Positions 6,045 through 15,727 of a stretch of DNA of 44,412 nucleotides are shown one piece after another; the first letter of the stretch is position 1, and each line of letters begins with the position of its first letter. The position numbers and the translations under genes were made by a program. The stretch spans positions 1 to 44,412 of the forward strand of contig JAFZUS010000172.1 of the NCBI GenBank assembly GCA_017618275.1. The letters are read 5' to 3'. The stretch is from Prevotella sp. (GTDB lineage Bacteria; Bacteroidota; Bacteroidia; Bacteroidales; Bacteroidaceae). The notes beneath the pieces are model-generated. The model was not told the DNA's origin, did not search any database, and saw nothing but the letters and a program-made list of their open reading frames with translations.

Positions 6045-8129
6045 TCAGTTCTTCTTCAGGACGACGGCGGAACGCGCAGGGATGTAAAGTTTCAGCCACT
6101 CTTTCTTATCCTGCACATAGAGCGGGTCGTAGTTGGTGAAATGGGTGATGCTGTCGTCGGCAAAGCCGTTGCCGCCAAAGTCCTTCGAGTCGGTGTTAAG
6201 CACCACATCGTAGGAGCCTGTCGGCACGAGGAAACCGTAGTCGGTATAACTGCGCGTCGGTGAGAAGTTGAACACGAACACAAGGTCGCCACGCATGAAG
6301 CAGAGCACCTGGTCGCCATCATCGTGCCAGATTTCCACCACAGGTTTGTCCTGGAAGTTGCGCTCACTCTTGATGGTCTTCAACATGGCACGGTCAAAGT
6401 CGCCGAGCCAGTGATAACAGAGATCCTTGTTGTCCACGAGGTTCCACTGACGACGGGCATACTTGTACGACCAGCCGTTGCCCTCACGCGGGAAGTCAAT
6501 CCACTCAGGATGTCCGAACTCATTACCCATGAAGTTCAGGTAGCCGCCGTTGATGGCAGCAGCAGTGACCAGACGGATCATCTTGTGCAGGGCTATACCG
6601 CGCTGCGCCATATCGTTGACATCCTTCTTGGCGAAGTGCCAGTACATATCAGCGTCGATCAGGCGGAAGATGATGGTCTTGTCGCCCACCAAAGCCTGGT
6701 CGTGCGACTCGCAGTAGGAGATGGTCTTCTCGTCAGGACGACGGTTCTTGACCTCCCAGAAGATGCTGCAGACGTTGATATCCTCGTCGCGTACCTCTTT
6801 TATAGTCTTGATCCAGTAGTCGGGAATATTCATCGCCATACGGTAGTCGAAGCCGTAGCCGCCATCCTCAAACTTAGCAGCGAGTCCCGGCATACCTGAC
6901 ACCTCCTCGGCAATGGTGATGGCGTTGGGGTTCACCTCGTGGATGAGTTTATTGGCGAGGGTGAGATAGCAGATGGCATTATCGTCCTCATGTCCGTTGA
7001 AATAGTCGCCATAGCCTCCGAAGGCCTCACCCAGCCCGTGAGAGTAATAGAGCATAGAGGTGACACCGTCGAAGCGGAAACCGTCAAACCGGAACTCCTC
7101 CAGCCAGTATCTACAGTTAGAGAGCAGGAAATGGAGCACGTCGTCCTTGCCATAGTCGAAGCAGAGCGAATCCCAGGCGGGGTGCTCATGACGGTCACCA
7201 GGATAGAAGAACTGGTTCGGGTCGCCTGCAAGATTTCCAAGACCCTCCACCTCATTCTTCACGGCGTGGGAGTGGACGATATCCATGATGACGGCTATAC
7301 CGTGCTTGTGAGCGGCATCAATGAGTGCCTTCAGTTCCTCAGGGGTGCCGAAGCGAGAACTCGGAGCGAAGAAGGAACTGACGTGATAGCCGAAAGAGCC
7401 ATAGTAGGGATGCTCCTGGATAGCCATCACCTGAATGCAGTTGTAGCCATCCTTGATGACACGTGGCAACACGTTGTCCTTGAACTCGGTGTAGGTGCCT
7501 ACCTTCTCTGCATCCTGACCCATACCCACGTGGCACTCGTAGATGAGCAACGGGTTCTTCTTGGGCTTGAAGTTCTTCTTCTGGAACTCGTACGGCTTCT
7601 CAGGGTTCCACACCTGAGCGGAGAATATCTTCGTATTGTCGTCCTGTACCACACGACGGCACCAGGCGGGGATGCGCTCACCTTCTCCCCCATTCCACTT
7701 CACCTTCATCTTGTAAAGGTCGCCGTGCTTCAGGGCTTTTTCAGAGAGTTTCAACTCCCAGTTGCCCGTACCGGCAATGCGCTTGCAACGGTACTTCTCT
7801 GACTCCTGCCAGTTGTTGAAGTCGCCAATCAGATAGATGTCCGTAGCATTGGGAGCCCACTCACGGAACACCCAGCCCTTGGCGAGTTTGTGCAGGCCGA
7901 AATACAGATGGCCCGAGGCAAAGTCGGAGAGGGATTTCTTACCGTTTCTCGTCAACTGGTTGAGTTTCCAAACGGCGTGATCATGCCGTCCGCGGATGGC
8001 TGCCTCGAAGGGTTCCAGCCAACTGTCGTTACGCACCAGCCCAATATGCTGAGGCTCTGCCTGGTTCACGATTTTCGCTGCCTTCTTCTTGGCAGCAGGT
8101 TTCTTAGTAGTAACTTTCTTTGTTGCCAT
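6045..8129 (-). CDS. glgB: 1,4-alpha-glucan branching enzyme
   Basis: A 694-residue GH13 enzyme that makes alpha-1,6 branches in glycogen. Residues 1-22 are a Lys/Ala-rich extension (AAKKKAAK type) not usual in the family. A CBM48-like domain spans about 75-165 (WVFREWAPNATDIYLIGDFN). The catalytic barrel shows the four conserved GH13 regions: DIVHSHA (283-289), GFRFDGVTS with nucleophile Asp354, TIAEEV with acid/base Glu408, and ESHDQ with Asp477. The C-terminal beta domain ends near 694. All catalytic residues are present, so it should be active. It lies between a MORN protein gene and a membrane protein gene with gaps of 28 and 6 nt, i.e. one operon. Confidence 0.95.
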   Translation of the reverse strand: MATKKVTTKKPAAKKKAAKIVNQAEPQHIGLVRNDSWLEPFEAAIRGRHDHAVWKLNQLTRNGKKSLSDFASGHLYFGLHKLAKGWVFREWAPNATDIYLIGDFNNWQESEKYRCKRIAGTGNWELKLSEKALKHGDLYKMKVKWNGGEGERIPAWCRRVVQDDNTKIFSAQVWNPEKPYEFQKKNFKPKKNPLLIYECHVGMGQDAEKVGTYTEFKDNVLPRVIKDGYNCIQVMAIQEHPYYGSFGYHVSSFFAPSSRFGTPEELKALIDAAHKHGIAVIMDIVHSHAVKNEVEGLGNLAGDPNQFFYPGDRHEHPAWDSLCFDYGKDDVLHFLLSNCRYWLEEFRFDGFRFDGVTSMLYYSHGLGEAFGGYGDYFNGHEDDNAICYLTLANKLIHEVNPNAITIAEEVSGMPGLAAKFEDGGYGFDYRMAMNIPDYWIKTIKEVRDEDINVCSIFWEVKNRRPDEKTISYCESHDQALVGDKTIIFRLIDADMYWHFAKKDVNDMAQRGIALHKMIRLVTAAAINGGYLNFMGNEFGHPEWIDFPREGNGWSYKYARRQWNLVDNKDLCYHWLGDFDRAMLKTIKSERNFQDKPVVEIWHDDGDQVLCFMRGDLVFVFNFSPTRSYTDYGFLVPTGSYDVVLNTDSKDFGGNGFADDSITHFTNYDPLYVQDKKEWLKLYIPARSAVVLKKN

Positions 8130-8157
8130 AATTATATGCTTCTTTTACGTTATTTTT

Positions 8158-9285
8158 CTAATCGAGTTGTCTGTGGCCACGGGTGTAGGTACCAGAGGCA
8201 ACGACCTTGCCATTGCGGTCTTTCTCCACAAACTTACCGTCGCGCACATCGTCCACATAGGTACCTTCGAAACGCTTGCCGTCCTTATCTTCCTCAATGG
8301 CAGCACCATTGCGCTTGCCGTTCTTGAAGGTGCCCTTGAACTTCGAGCCGTCGGCATAGCGGGCTATTCCCTCACCCTCTATCTTGCCGTTCTTGAACTG
8401 ACCTTCGAACACGTCGCCAGCCTTGGTGGTGAGTTTACCCTTGCCGTTCATCTTGTCGGCTTTCCACATACCAACGTACTGATCGCCGTTGCTCCAAACC
8501 ATCGTACCCTGACCCTGTTTGTCGCCCTCGAAGAACTGACCCGTGTACTTGTCACCATTGGCATATTTCGAGATACCCGTTCCCGTACGCTCACCGTCCA
8601 CATAGTCGCCTTCGTAGACGTCGCCGTTCTGGAACTTATAGATACCACGTCCGTTCTGCACGTCGTTGGCCCATTGTCCGATATACTGGTCACCGTCGGC
8701 ATAGCGGAAGGTACCCTTTCCGGAACGCATATTGTCAGCCCACTGGCCATCATAACTGGAACCGTCGCCCCAGTCGTAGAAGCCGTTGCCGCTTTTCTGG
8801 TCGTCCTTCCATTCACCTTTGTAATAGGCGCCGTTGGAAAAGGTATAGGTTCCCTTGCCAGAGCGTTTGTCCATCTTCCACTCGCCATCATAGGTGTCGC
8901 CGTTGAAATAGTACATGATACCGTGTCCGTGCTGATAGTCGCGGAACCAGAGCCCGTCATAGCGGTTGTTGTTGGAGAAATAATAGACACCCTTGCCATG
9001 CTGCTGGTCCTGGAACCACTCTCCTTCGTACTTCTCTCCGTCGAAGAAGGTATAGATTCCGAAACCCTGGCGCTTACCCTTCACGTATTCGCCCTCGTAC
9101 CAGTTGCCGTTCTTATAGGTGGCCTTGCCTTTTCCATGAGGCTTTCCTTGCATCATTTCCCCCTGATACTGGCCACCGTCCTTGGTGGTGGTAGAACCGA
9201 GGGTTATCTTCTGTGCACCTGCTGAAAAAGGATGCAGGAAAAGGATGGATGTGAATATTGTAATGATATATTTCTTACTGTTCAT
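8158..9285 (-). CDS. MORN-repeat exported protein
   Basis: A 375-residue protein: a signal peptide (about residues 1-24) and then about 14 consecutive 23-residue MORN repeats, each with a Y-x-G-x-W/F/Y core followed by G-x-G. MORN arrays form beta-hairpin rods that bind lipids or proteins; in Bacteroidales the partners are unknown. The frame extends upstream to a TTG at 9315, but a promoter -7 box lies at 9313-9320 on top of that TTG, so the ATG at 9285 is the start. First gene of the MORN-glgB-DUF6057 unit. Confidence 0.85.
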   Translation of the reverse strand: MNSKKYIITIFTSILFLHPFSAGAQKITLGSTTTKDGGQYQGEMMQGKPHGKGKATYKNGNWYEGEYVKGKRQGFGIYTFFDGEKYEGEWFQDQQHGKGVYYFSNNNRYDGLWFRDYQHGHGIMYYFNGDTYDGEWKMDKRSGKGTYTFSNGAYYKGEWKDDQKSGNGFYDWGDGSSYDGQWADNMRSGKGTFRYADGDQYIGQWANDVQNGRGIYKFQNGDVYEGDYVDGERTGTGISKYANGDKYTGQFFEGDKQGQGTMVWSNGDQYVGMWKADKMNGKGKLTTKAGDVFEGQFKNGKIEGEGIARYADGSKFKGTFKNGKRNGAAIEEDKDGKRFEGTYVDDVRDGKFVEKDRNGKVVASGTYTRGHRQLD

Positions 9286-9312
9286 TGCTTTCAATTTTAC
9301 ATAAAATCTTTG

Positions 9313-9344
9313 CAAAAGTACGAAAATATAGCGAGATGAACAAA
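9313..9344 (-). promoter_or_regulatory. Promoter for MORN-glgB unit
   Basis: On the minus strand, TTTG (9344-9341), then 20 nt, then TACTTTTG (9320-9313). This is a full Bacteroidota -33/-7 pair and fixes the MORN gene start at 9285. Confidence 0.7.
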
Positions 9345-9394
9345 TCTTTTAAAACTATTTTGAACCTATTGTTATGTTTTACATATTTTTTGTT

Positions 9395-9402
9395 TAACTT
9401 TG
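9395..9402 (+). promoter_or_regulatory. -7 promoter box for kdsB
   Basis: TAACTTTG matches TAnnTTTG and ends 8 nt before the ATG at 9411. Transcription would start almost at the ATG, suggesting a leaderless or near-leaderless mRNA. Confidence 0.55.
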
Positions 9403-9410
9403 CAACCGTT

Positions 9411-10145
9411 ATGAAATATATCGCCATCATCCCCGCCCGTTACGCTTCTACGCGTTTTCCGGGCAAGCCGCTGGCCATTTTAGGCGGCAAGACTGTCATT
9501 CAGAGAGTGTATGAGCAGGTGAGCACCTTGCTCGACGAAGTATATGTGGCAACCGACGACGAACGTATCTTCCAGTGTGTCGAAGCCTTCGGGGGTCGTG
9601 CGGTGATGACCCGTTCCGACCACAAGAGCGGCACTGACCGTATTCAGGAAGCCGCCACGAAGATCGGCACTGACGCTGACGTCATCATCAATGTGCAGGG
9701 CGACGAACCATTCATCCAGCCCTCACAGGTAGAGACGCTGATGCACCTCTTCGACAACCCGCAGACACAGATCGGCACCCTCGGCAAACCCTTTGAGAGT
9801 ATCGAGGCCATAGAGAATCCCAATTCGCCTAAGATCGTGGTGGACAATCGTGGCTTTGCCCTTTACTTCAGCCGCAGCGTGATACCTTATATTAGAGGTA
9901 AGGAACGTCATGAGTGGTATGGCGAGTATCCCTTCCTGAAACACTTAGGTATCTATGCCTACCGCCGTGAGGTCTTGGCAGAGGTGACGCAGTTGCCACA
10001 AAGCAGTTTGGAAAAAGCCGAAAGTCTGGAACAACTGCGCTGGCTCCAAAATGGCTATCGCATCCGTGTGGGACTTACCGACGTGGAAACCGTAGGCATA
10101 GACACCCCCGAGGATCTCCAGCGTGCCGAGACATTCCTCCGTTGA
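9411..10145 (+). CDS. kdsB: 3-deoxy-manno-octulosonate cytidylyltransferase
   Basis: A 244-residue cytoplasmic enzyme that activates Kdo as CMP-Kdo for lipid A/LPS core synthesis. The N-terminal nucleotide-binding signature IPARYASTRFPGKPL, the ATDDERI motif, and NVQGDEPFI are all present, and the length fits the family (E. coli KdsB is close to 248). The frame is open for 42 more codons upstream, but those overlap the divergent promoter region, and homology begins at MKYIAIIPARYAS. It is followed after 43 nt by a RelA/SpoT-like gene on the same strand. Confidence 0.95.
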   Translation: MKYIAIIPARYASTRFPGKPLAILGGKTVIQRVYEQVSTLLDEVYVATDDERIFQCVEAFGGRAVMTRSDHKSGTDRIQEAATKIGTDADVIINVQGDEPFIQPSQVETLMHLFDNPQTQIGTLGKPFESIEAIENPNSPKIVVDNRGFALYFSRSVIPYIRGKERHEWYGEYPFLKHLGIYAYRREVLAEVTQLPQSSLEKAESLEQLRWLQNGYRIRVGLTDVETVGIDTPEDLQRAETFLR

Positions 10146-10188
10146 TAAAACAAGAATCTATAAGTTGCTACAAATAAAACAGATACGT

Positions 10189-11268
10189 ATGGAAAAAGAA
10201 GTAAAACTCGACCCGCACGGTGAGGCGCTGATGGGACAGTTCCGAGAGAGGCTACCCGAACTGGAGCAGTTGGCTAAGAACGCCTACGACCAACTATCTG
10301 ACGCACTCCACGCACAGGGCATCTATGTGACGGCTATGGAACAGAGGGTGAAGTCAGAAAAGTCACTGGCCAAAAAACTGGAACTGAAAGGAGCGAAATA
10401 TAAGACCATTGAGGACGTGACCGATCTGGTGGGAATACGCGTGATCACCTTCTACACCGACGAGGTGGACAAGGTGGCTGCCATTGCCAAGGGTGTCTTC
10501 GACATTGACTGGAAAGAGAGCGTCGACAAGCGCAAGCACCAACTGAACACCTTCGGCTACAACTCGCTGCACTACATCTGCCGACTGCGACAGGGAAGCC
10601 CGCGCTTCGAACTGCAGATGCGCACCGCCCTACAGCACGTGTGGTCTACCATTGAACATGATATCGGCTACAAGGGTGAGGTGAAACTGCCCAACGAGTA
10701 CAGACGCCAGTTCAGCCGACTGGCAGGTATGTTGGAACTGGCTGACGACGAGTTCAGCCGCCTGCGCACCACCGTCACCGACTACCGGAGACAGATACAG
10801 TCGTTGGTGAAGAGCGGACAACTTGATGATGTGCAACTGTCCAGTGACTCGTTCCGTAGTTTCGTCGACCTGAACCCCTTTGACCGACTGAACAAACGTA
10901 TCGCCGCCGTGAACCAGGCAGAGATCTACCCTGTGTCAATGATGCCCTATCTGCCACTGCTCGAATCGTTCGGAATGGAAACACTTGGCGACATACAGCG
11001 CTTCATTGAAGACAATAGCGAAGATGCCTATCAGTTGGCCCTCTCGCAACTGGCCATCACCGACCTCGACATCCTCTCTTCAAACACCGCCCTGCAATAC
11101 CTCTGTGTGGTGCATGTGCTGAAGAACGACGGCGGGCGGAAGGATCTGAAGTTCATCTACGACACCATCAACGGCAAGAGTGATGCCAATGAGATGCTGG
11201 CCGACATGATACTGGAGCAGGCAAAGACACTGGCGTTCATGCAGCAAAAGAAAGAAAAGACTACATGA
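10189..11268 (+). CDS. RelA/SpoT-domain nucleotide pyrophosphokinase-like protein
   Basis: A 359-residue protein with a (p)ppGpp synthetase-type domain at about residues 30-180: DLVGIRVITFYTDEV, FGYNSLHYIC and ELQMRTALQHVWSTIEHDIGYK, matching the conserved RelA/SpoT synthetase blocks. No HD hydrolase, TGS or ACT domain is present, so it belongs with small alarmone synthetase-like proteins, but it carries about 150 extra C-terminal residues of mostly helical sequence. The likely role is pyrophosphate transfer to GDP/GTP; activity cannot be proved from sequence. The ATG at 10189 is chosen because upstream residues overlap the kdsB end. Its 3' end overlaps a convergent gene by 8 nt. Confidence 0.8.
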   Translation: MEKEVKLDPHGEALMGQFRERLPELEQLAKNAYDQLSDALHAQGIYVTAMEQRVKSEKSLAKKLELKGAKYKTIEDVTDLVGIRVITFYTDEVDKVAAIAKGVFDIDWKESVDKRKHQLNTFGYNSLHYICRLRQGSPRFELQMRTALQHVWSTIEHDIGYKGEVKLPNEYRRQFSRLAGMLELADDEFSRLRTTVTDYRRQIQSLVKSGQLDDVQLSSDSFRSFVDLNPFDRLNKRIAAVNQAEIYPVSMMPYLPLLESFGMETLGDIQRFIEDNSEDAYQLALSQLAITDLDILSSNTALQYLCVVHVLKNDGGRKDLKFIYDTINGKSDANEMLADMILEQAKTLAFMQQKKEKTT

Positions 11269-11869
11269 ACACGAAGCGGAGGCTCTGATATAGTTGGATG
11301 CAGAATATATAGAGTATCAGCAGAGAGGCGTATTTCTGAATACCGTAGGAAAGGGCTTCGAGGACATCGGAGAGAGACTGCATACGGCCTGATACAAAAC
11401 CGAAGGCAATGCTTACCAGCGTAATGCCGAAAGTGACAAAGGGAATGATGCTACGACTGAAAGGCGACGGGAAGAGAGAACCTGATGCCGACAACAGGAC
11501 GGCATGAGGCACAACGGTGAGCAGGAGGATGGCAGCAATATAGGCTACCAGCAGGACAAGGGCCACACGGAAGGCGGTACGGTCGCGATAGGACACCCTG
11601 CGCGAATCCCCTTCATGCAACAACGAGGTCAGCCCGGAACGCAGGAAAGCACCAACGGCAATCATCAGCAGAATGAGCCACACCAACAAGGGCGAGGCCA
11701 TTGTCCGCGCAAAATCACCCACGAACCAGCGCACCCCCTCGCCGGAAAGCAGAGAGCGCACCCCCTCCACACCTGCCGCAGAGAGAATCCACGACAGGAG
11801 AATCAGGGCGACCTCCGCCATGAGGAGAACGAAAAGCACCACCCCCAAATGTGACGACTTAGTCTTCAT
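11261..11869 (-). CDS. Short AbgT-like integral membrane protein
   Basis: A 202-residue protein with about five hydrophobic segments (residues about 8-30, 55-78, 100-123, 135-158, 172-195). The stretch SLLSGEGVRWFVGDF then LLVWLILLMIAVGAFLRSGL resembles the N-terminal part of AbgT-type p-aminobenzoyl-glutamate transporters, but the protein is less than half their length and cannot be a full transporter. It overlaps the response regulator gene by 11 nt, so it is translated as the last gene of the kdgK operon. A role in membrane sensing or export is only a guess. Confidence 0.6.
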   Translation of the reverse strand: MKTKSSHLGVVLFVLLMAEVALILLSWILSAAGVEGVRSLLSGEGVRWFVGDFARTMASPLLVWLILLMIAVGAFLRSGLTSLLHEGDSRRVSYRDRTAFRVALVLLVAYIAAILLLTVVPHAVLLSASGSLFPSPFSRSIIPFVTFGITLVSIAFGFVSGRMQSLSDVLEALSYGIQKYASLLILYIFCIQLYQSLRFVFM

Positions 11870-12578
11870 CTGCCACGAGATTGTCTATGTCGATGATGTG
11901 TAGTTCCAACGCACGCACCACGAGACGGGTGGCGTTGACATTACCCACGGAGTCGGGGAACAGTTTCCGGATGAGTTCATTCTGACGTTTCTCCAAACTC
12001 TTCACGCCGAAGGGCATACCCCGCAAGCCCGTAATCTGCTCCTTGGTATAGCCGAGAGCCAGATGACGGAGGAAACGCTCGTCGTACTCGTCAATCTCGT
12101 AATTGACAAGGGCCTCCTGCTTAGCCAGTTGTCCGCTGACAGCATACTTGAAACGCTCCACGATCTTCTCCAGGATAGGCTCATTGAACACAAGGGTTTT
12201 GCCTTCCATCACCGCATTCACATCGCCACGGGTCAGCAATTCACCCGTCTTGAGGATAATGCCGTCGGCACCAGCATCGAGCACATCTACCCACAATTTC
12301 TCATTAAGGATCTCACCCGTGAAGATAAGTACCTTGATGTCGGGATGCATCTCTTTCGTAGAGCGGCAGATCTCAACACCCACCGTAGTGGAACCGCCAA
12401 GACCAAGGTCGAGCAACAGGAGATCGGGTTTCTGCTGCTTCAGCAGTTTCCAGTAGGCCGCCTCATTGTCAGCCGTTCCAATCACTTCCGCCTCGGGGAT
12501 GTCATTGCGGATGATTCCTAATGTGCCTTTGAGTTCGAGGGGCACATCCTCGACAATAATCACTTTGAAGTTCTGCAT
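11859..12578 (-). CDS. Response regulator, partner of the adjacent kinase
   Basis: A 239-residue protein. The receiver domain (1-125) has the acidic pair E10/D11, phospho-acceptor Asp57 in LLLLDLGLGG, Thr87 and Lys110 (IILKTGE). Residues 170-239 include a helical stretch with LALGYTKEQITGLRGM and SLEKRQNELIRKLF, which resembles a LuxR/NarL-like helix-turn-helix, so DNA binding is likely. The gene overlaps the end of the sensor kinase by 19 nt and the next gene by 11 nt; this tight coupling makes it the cognate regulator. Targets are unknown; the kdgK/uxaA region is the natural guess. Confidence 0.8.
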   Translation of the reverse strand: MQNFKVIIVEDVPLELKGTLGIIRNDIPEAEVIGTADNEAAYWKLLKQQKPDLLLLDLGLGGSTTVGVEICRSTKEMHPDIKVLIFTGEILNEKLWVDVLDAGADGIILKTGELLTRGDVNAVMEGKTLVFNEPILEKIVERFKYAVSGQLAKQEALVNYEIDEYDERFLRHLALGYTKEQITGLRGMPFGVKSLEKRQNELIRKLFPDSVGNVNATRLVVRALELHIIDIDNLVADED

Positions 12579-15500
12579 ACGTTAGGTAATATAATTCTGA
12601 TGTTCGTTGTTCCGTTGTTGTTCTCTGCCCAGATACCACACATGCGGCGATTGGTAGCCTCCCCATGGTCGCGCACAATCTGGCGACAAAGGAGATAGGG
12701 GATGTGTGAGGAGGAAACAGGATTGAAGAGGTTCTGAGCCTCCTCGTCGGTAAGATGCAACTGCGGCATGGGCACAATGACCTCCACATACTTGTCGTCC
12801 TTGGGTGTAATCTGCCACTCCGCCCCACCCTGTTTACGCAGGATCTCGTAGAGATAGGCAATCAGGTTCTTGTCGCCGAGAATGCCATTGTCGAGTGGTT
12901 TGACATGGAGGTGTACTCCCTCAATCTGGTGCATGGCCTGCTGCGAGAGAATACCATAGAGGTCGCGGTAATAGTCAACCACCTCGGAGAGCGACTGCAT
13001 GTCGCCTTGATCCAACAACTGCTCAATGCGCGAAGGATAATACATCGTCTCGTGCTTCAGCGTCGACAGGCAGTTGTCGAGCACGGCATTCGCCACATGG
13101 AGGTTGTTGTTCTCCAGTTCTGCCCGCCTCAACTCATCGTCGGCCAACTCAAGGCTCGACTGCTGTTCACGCTCCACGAAGAACCGTTCATAAAGACGGT
13201 GACGGTAATAGAGCAGGTAATAAGCCGGCGGGATGGAGAAGAGCACCAGTATGAGCAGGATAATGGCGATGCGCTTGTTGCTCTGCGACTGCTGCATGGT
13301 ACGGCAATAGCCAGCCAACGTATTGTCAGCCGACATCTCCTTGTAGAGTTGGGTATAGATCTTGTTGTTATATGAGTACACCTGCCACTCATGCAGGGCC
13401 AGGGCCGCCACAGCACTCTCGTTACGCATGTCGAGGATGACCTCATAGTTGATGTCCAAAGAGTCGTGGAACCACTGTATCTCAGGTGCCACCAAGGAGG
13501 GATTACCTAACTGGAGCAGCAGGAGATCTCCCTTGGGATACAGTTTCCTGTAGTGACTGTTGAGGTAATAGCGGCAGGAGTCGGCAAACTGGAGCGTACG
13601 CTCAAAGGTGCCGTTGATATTCGAGAAATAGGCAGAGTCAGCAAAGACGCTGGCCCGACTCAGATCATCGACTGACTGGGCGGAAACCGTGAGAAGTGAA
13701 GCATGAAACGTGAAGAGTAATACCAACACACGGAGGACGCCCTTGGGCAGGCGGAAGAAGAGACGCGAGCCTTTGCCCTTCTCGCTCTCAGCCGCAATGC
13801 TGCAGACGGAGAAAATCTGGGATATCTTACGGTATTTCTCGATGATGCCCTTGCAGTTCAAAAGACCAAAGCCATGCCCGCCTGTACCGCTGTCGCGGAT
13901 GGGCTTGGGGTCGAAGAGATGCTGCAACTGTTCGTCGGACATACCTGCGCCCGTATCCTTGACGGAAATCTCCACATAGTCGGCAGTCTCCTGAGCCGAC
14001 AAAGACACCTCGCCGCCTTCCGACGTGAACTTACGGGCATTGTCGGCCAGCGTGTTCAACATGAAAAGTGTCAGCACACGGTCAGCCTTGACCAGCGCCT
14101 CGGTAGGATTCACATCAAGACTGATGCCCTTCATGCCAAAACTCTTACGCCCTTTGGCCACGATGTCAAACAAGGGTTGTAGGGGGAAGGTCTCTATCTT
14201 CAGGTTCAGTTCGCCTTGACGTAACTTAATCCAATGGGTCAGGATATCGTTATAGTCGTTGATCTGATCTGTCAGTTCACGGATATAACCCTCATCACGT
14301 CCTTTGTTCACGCAGTAGATGATTCGGTCGATGAAAGGCGTCACGCTGTTGACAAGGGATATCTTGGCCCGCTGTTCCAGGTTGAGCCGTTCGTTGTTCT
14401 CCACACGGAGACGTTCCATAGCCACCTCATCCTGCCGCTGCTCCAGGATCTCGTCGAGTTGGTTGTATTTCTTCTGTTTCTTGTTCAGATGGTTGAAGAG
14501 CCACAGCGAGAAGAGCAGGAGCACGATGGCCACGCCTACGGCAATCAACATCCAGTTCAATTGCGTGGCAGAGGCCTCCAACTGACTGGCACGGGCCTCC
14601 AACTGACGATCTTGACGGGTATCCGTCATCAGGTCGATATAGATGTTTCTGTTAGCATCGCTCTGATGCTTATCGTCCATCGCAGAATAAGCCACGCTGA
14701 GTTGTTCGCGGATACTCGCCACCAGGTCTGGAGCCTGGTTGATGATAGTATCAGAGAGTGCCTGTTCCAGATTGAACAGTGTCGACTGGTAGTCACCAAT
14801 CTGACGGAAGCAGGAAGCCAGCGTACGATAGGCACCTGCAATCTGATAGACATCACCATACTCCATGAAGAGGGAGAGGGCACTTTCTGCCAACCAGCCG
14901 GAGAGCATCTCCTCCTCCACCCCGTCAGGGTTAATGAACTTCATGGCAGGAAGATTATCGTCGATCAACTGACGACGGTAGTCTTCGTCCATCAGGTGCT
15001 CTGAGAGCGCCTCCAAGGCCTGGGCAGCGAAATAGGACATATCAGCCCTGCGTGCCGTCAGGAAACAACGCATCAGCGCATCAAACTCCTGTTGGTTGAT
15101 GTCCTGCTGGGTGCCCTCTGTAATGATACCGCCTGCACCGATATTGTAAAGGTAGTTCAGATACTGAGCCGTATCACGCTGCACCTCATTGGGGTCAATC
15201 TGTTCCAGAGCCTGTATAGACTGACGTTCCAAACCCACATAATAATAATAGGTTGAATTGACAATGGCGTATTCCGACTCAGCATAGCGCAAAGTATTCA
15301 GGTCGCGTTCGGAAAGCAGTTCTCGTTCTTCGTTGATCCGGCGGAGTGCACCATCAGCCAACTCACGGTATTCATAGAACTCACGGTTGTTGGAACGACG
15401 CTGGCAGAGACGCATCTGCTGAACATAAGACACAAGGCATTGTACTTGATTATCAGTAATTTCCGGAACGTTGTTCAAGCGTTTCTCTGCCTCCTTGTAC

Positions 15501-15727
15501 TGCATCCTGACGATGTCGACGAAGGCCAGATTATTCAAGGCCTCCGCCCTACCCTTGCTGTAATGTTCCGAGAGGTCGTATGCCTGTTGGGCATAATGCT
15601 CCGTAGAGTCTATGTTACGATAATGATAGGCATACGACTGACTATTCAGCCTGTCCACCATCTGCTTATCAGACTGTGAACAGGCTGAGAAAAAAAGCGT
15701 AATCAGTATGATGTATGCGAACCTCAT
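12560..15727 (-). CDS. Two-headed sensor histidine kinase-like lipoprotein (DUF5112/DUF5113 type)
   Basis: A 1055-residue protein. Residues 1-16 form a lipoprotein signal (lipobox SAC, Cys16). Residues 25-385 are periplasmic TPR-like helices, with a membrane segment at 391-411 and a coiled coil at 415-460. The kinase ATPase domain has its N box at 558-566, DTGAGM at 591-596 and GTGGHGFGL at 614-622. A second half follows: membrane segment 663-683, extracytoplasmic region, membrane segment 819-841, coiled coil, and LKHETMYYP with His892. The first half lacks a clear acceptor His in its dimer helix ([12 protein letters not shown]), while the second has a His box but a degenerate ATPase. The layout matches the Bacteroidales DUF5112/DUF5113 kinases. 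The start is fixed by a 4-nt ATGA overlap with eda. Confidence 0.8.
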   Translation of the reverse strand: MRFAYIILITLFFSACSQSDKQMVDRLNSQSYAYHYRNIDSTEHYAQQAYDLSEHYSKGRAEALNNLAFVDIVRMQYKEAEKRLNNVPEITDNQVQCLVSYVQQMRLCQRRSNNREFYEYRELADGALRRINEERELLSERDLNTLRYAESEYAIVNSTYYYYVGLERQSIQALEQIDPNEVQRDTAQYLNYLYNIGAGGIITEGTQQDINQQEFDALMRCFLTARRADMSYFAAQALEALSEHLMDEDYRRQLIDDNLPAMKFINPDGVEEEMLSGWLAESALSLFMEYGDVYQIAGAYRTLASCFRQIGDYQSTLFNLEQALSDTIINQAPDLVASIREQLSVAYSAMDDKHQSDANRNIYIDLMTDTRQDRQLEARASQLEASATQLNWMLIAVGVAIVLLLFSLWLFNHLNKKQKKYNQLDEILEQRQDEVAMERLRVENNERLNLEQRAKISLVNSVTPFIDRIIYCVNKGRDEGYIRELTDQINDYNDILTHWIKLRQGELNLKIETFPLQPLFDIVAKGRKSFGMKGISLDVNPTEALVKADRVLTLFMLNTLADNARKFTSEGGEVSLSAQETADYVEISVKDTGAGMSDEQLQHLFDPKPIRDSGTGGHGFGLLNCKGIIEKYRKISQIFSVCSIAAESEKGKGSRLFFRLPKGVLRVLVLLFTFHASLLTVSAQSVDDLSRASVFADSAYFSNINGTFERTLQFADSCRYYLNSHYRKLYPKGDLLLLQLGNPSLVAPEIQWFHDSLDINYEVILDMRNESAVAALALHEWQVYSYNNKIYTQLYKEMSADNTLAGYCRTMQQSQSNKRIAIILLILVLFSIPPAYYLLYYRHRLYERFFVEREQQSSLELADDELRRAELENNNLHVANAVLDNCLSTLKHETMYYPSRIEQLLDQGDMQSLSEVVDYYRDLYGILSQQAMHQIEGVHLHVKPLDNGILGDKNLIAYLYEILRKQGGAEWQITPKDDKYVEVIVPMPQLHLTDEEAQNLFNPVSSSHIPYLLCRQIVRDHGEATNRRMCGIWAENNNGTTNIRIILPNVCRTSK

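Noticed and set aside
8089-9225. A 378-codon plus-strand frame opposite the MORN gene
   Set aside because: Regular repeats in MORN codons keep the opposite strand open; the hydrophobic repeat seen there is an artefact.
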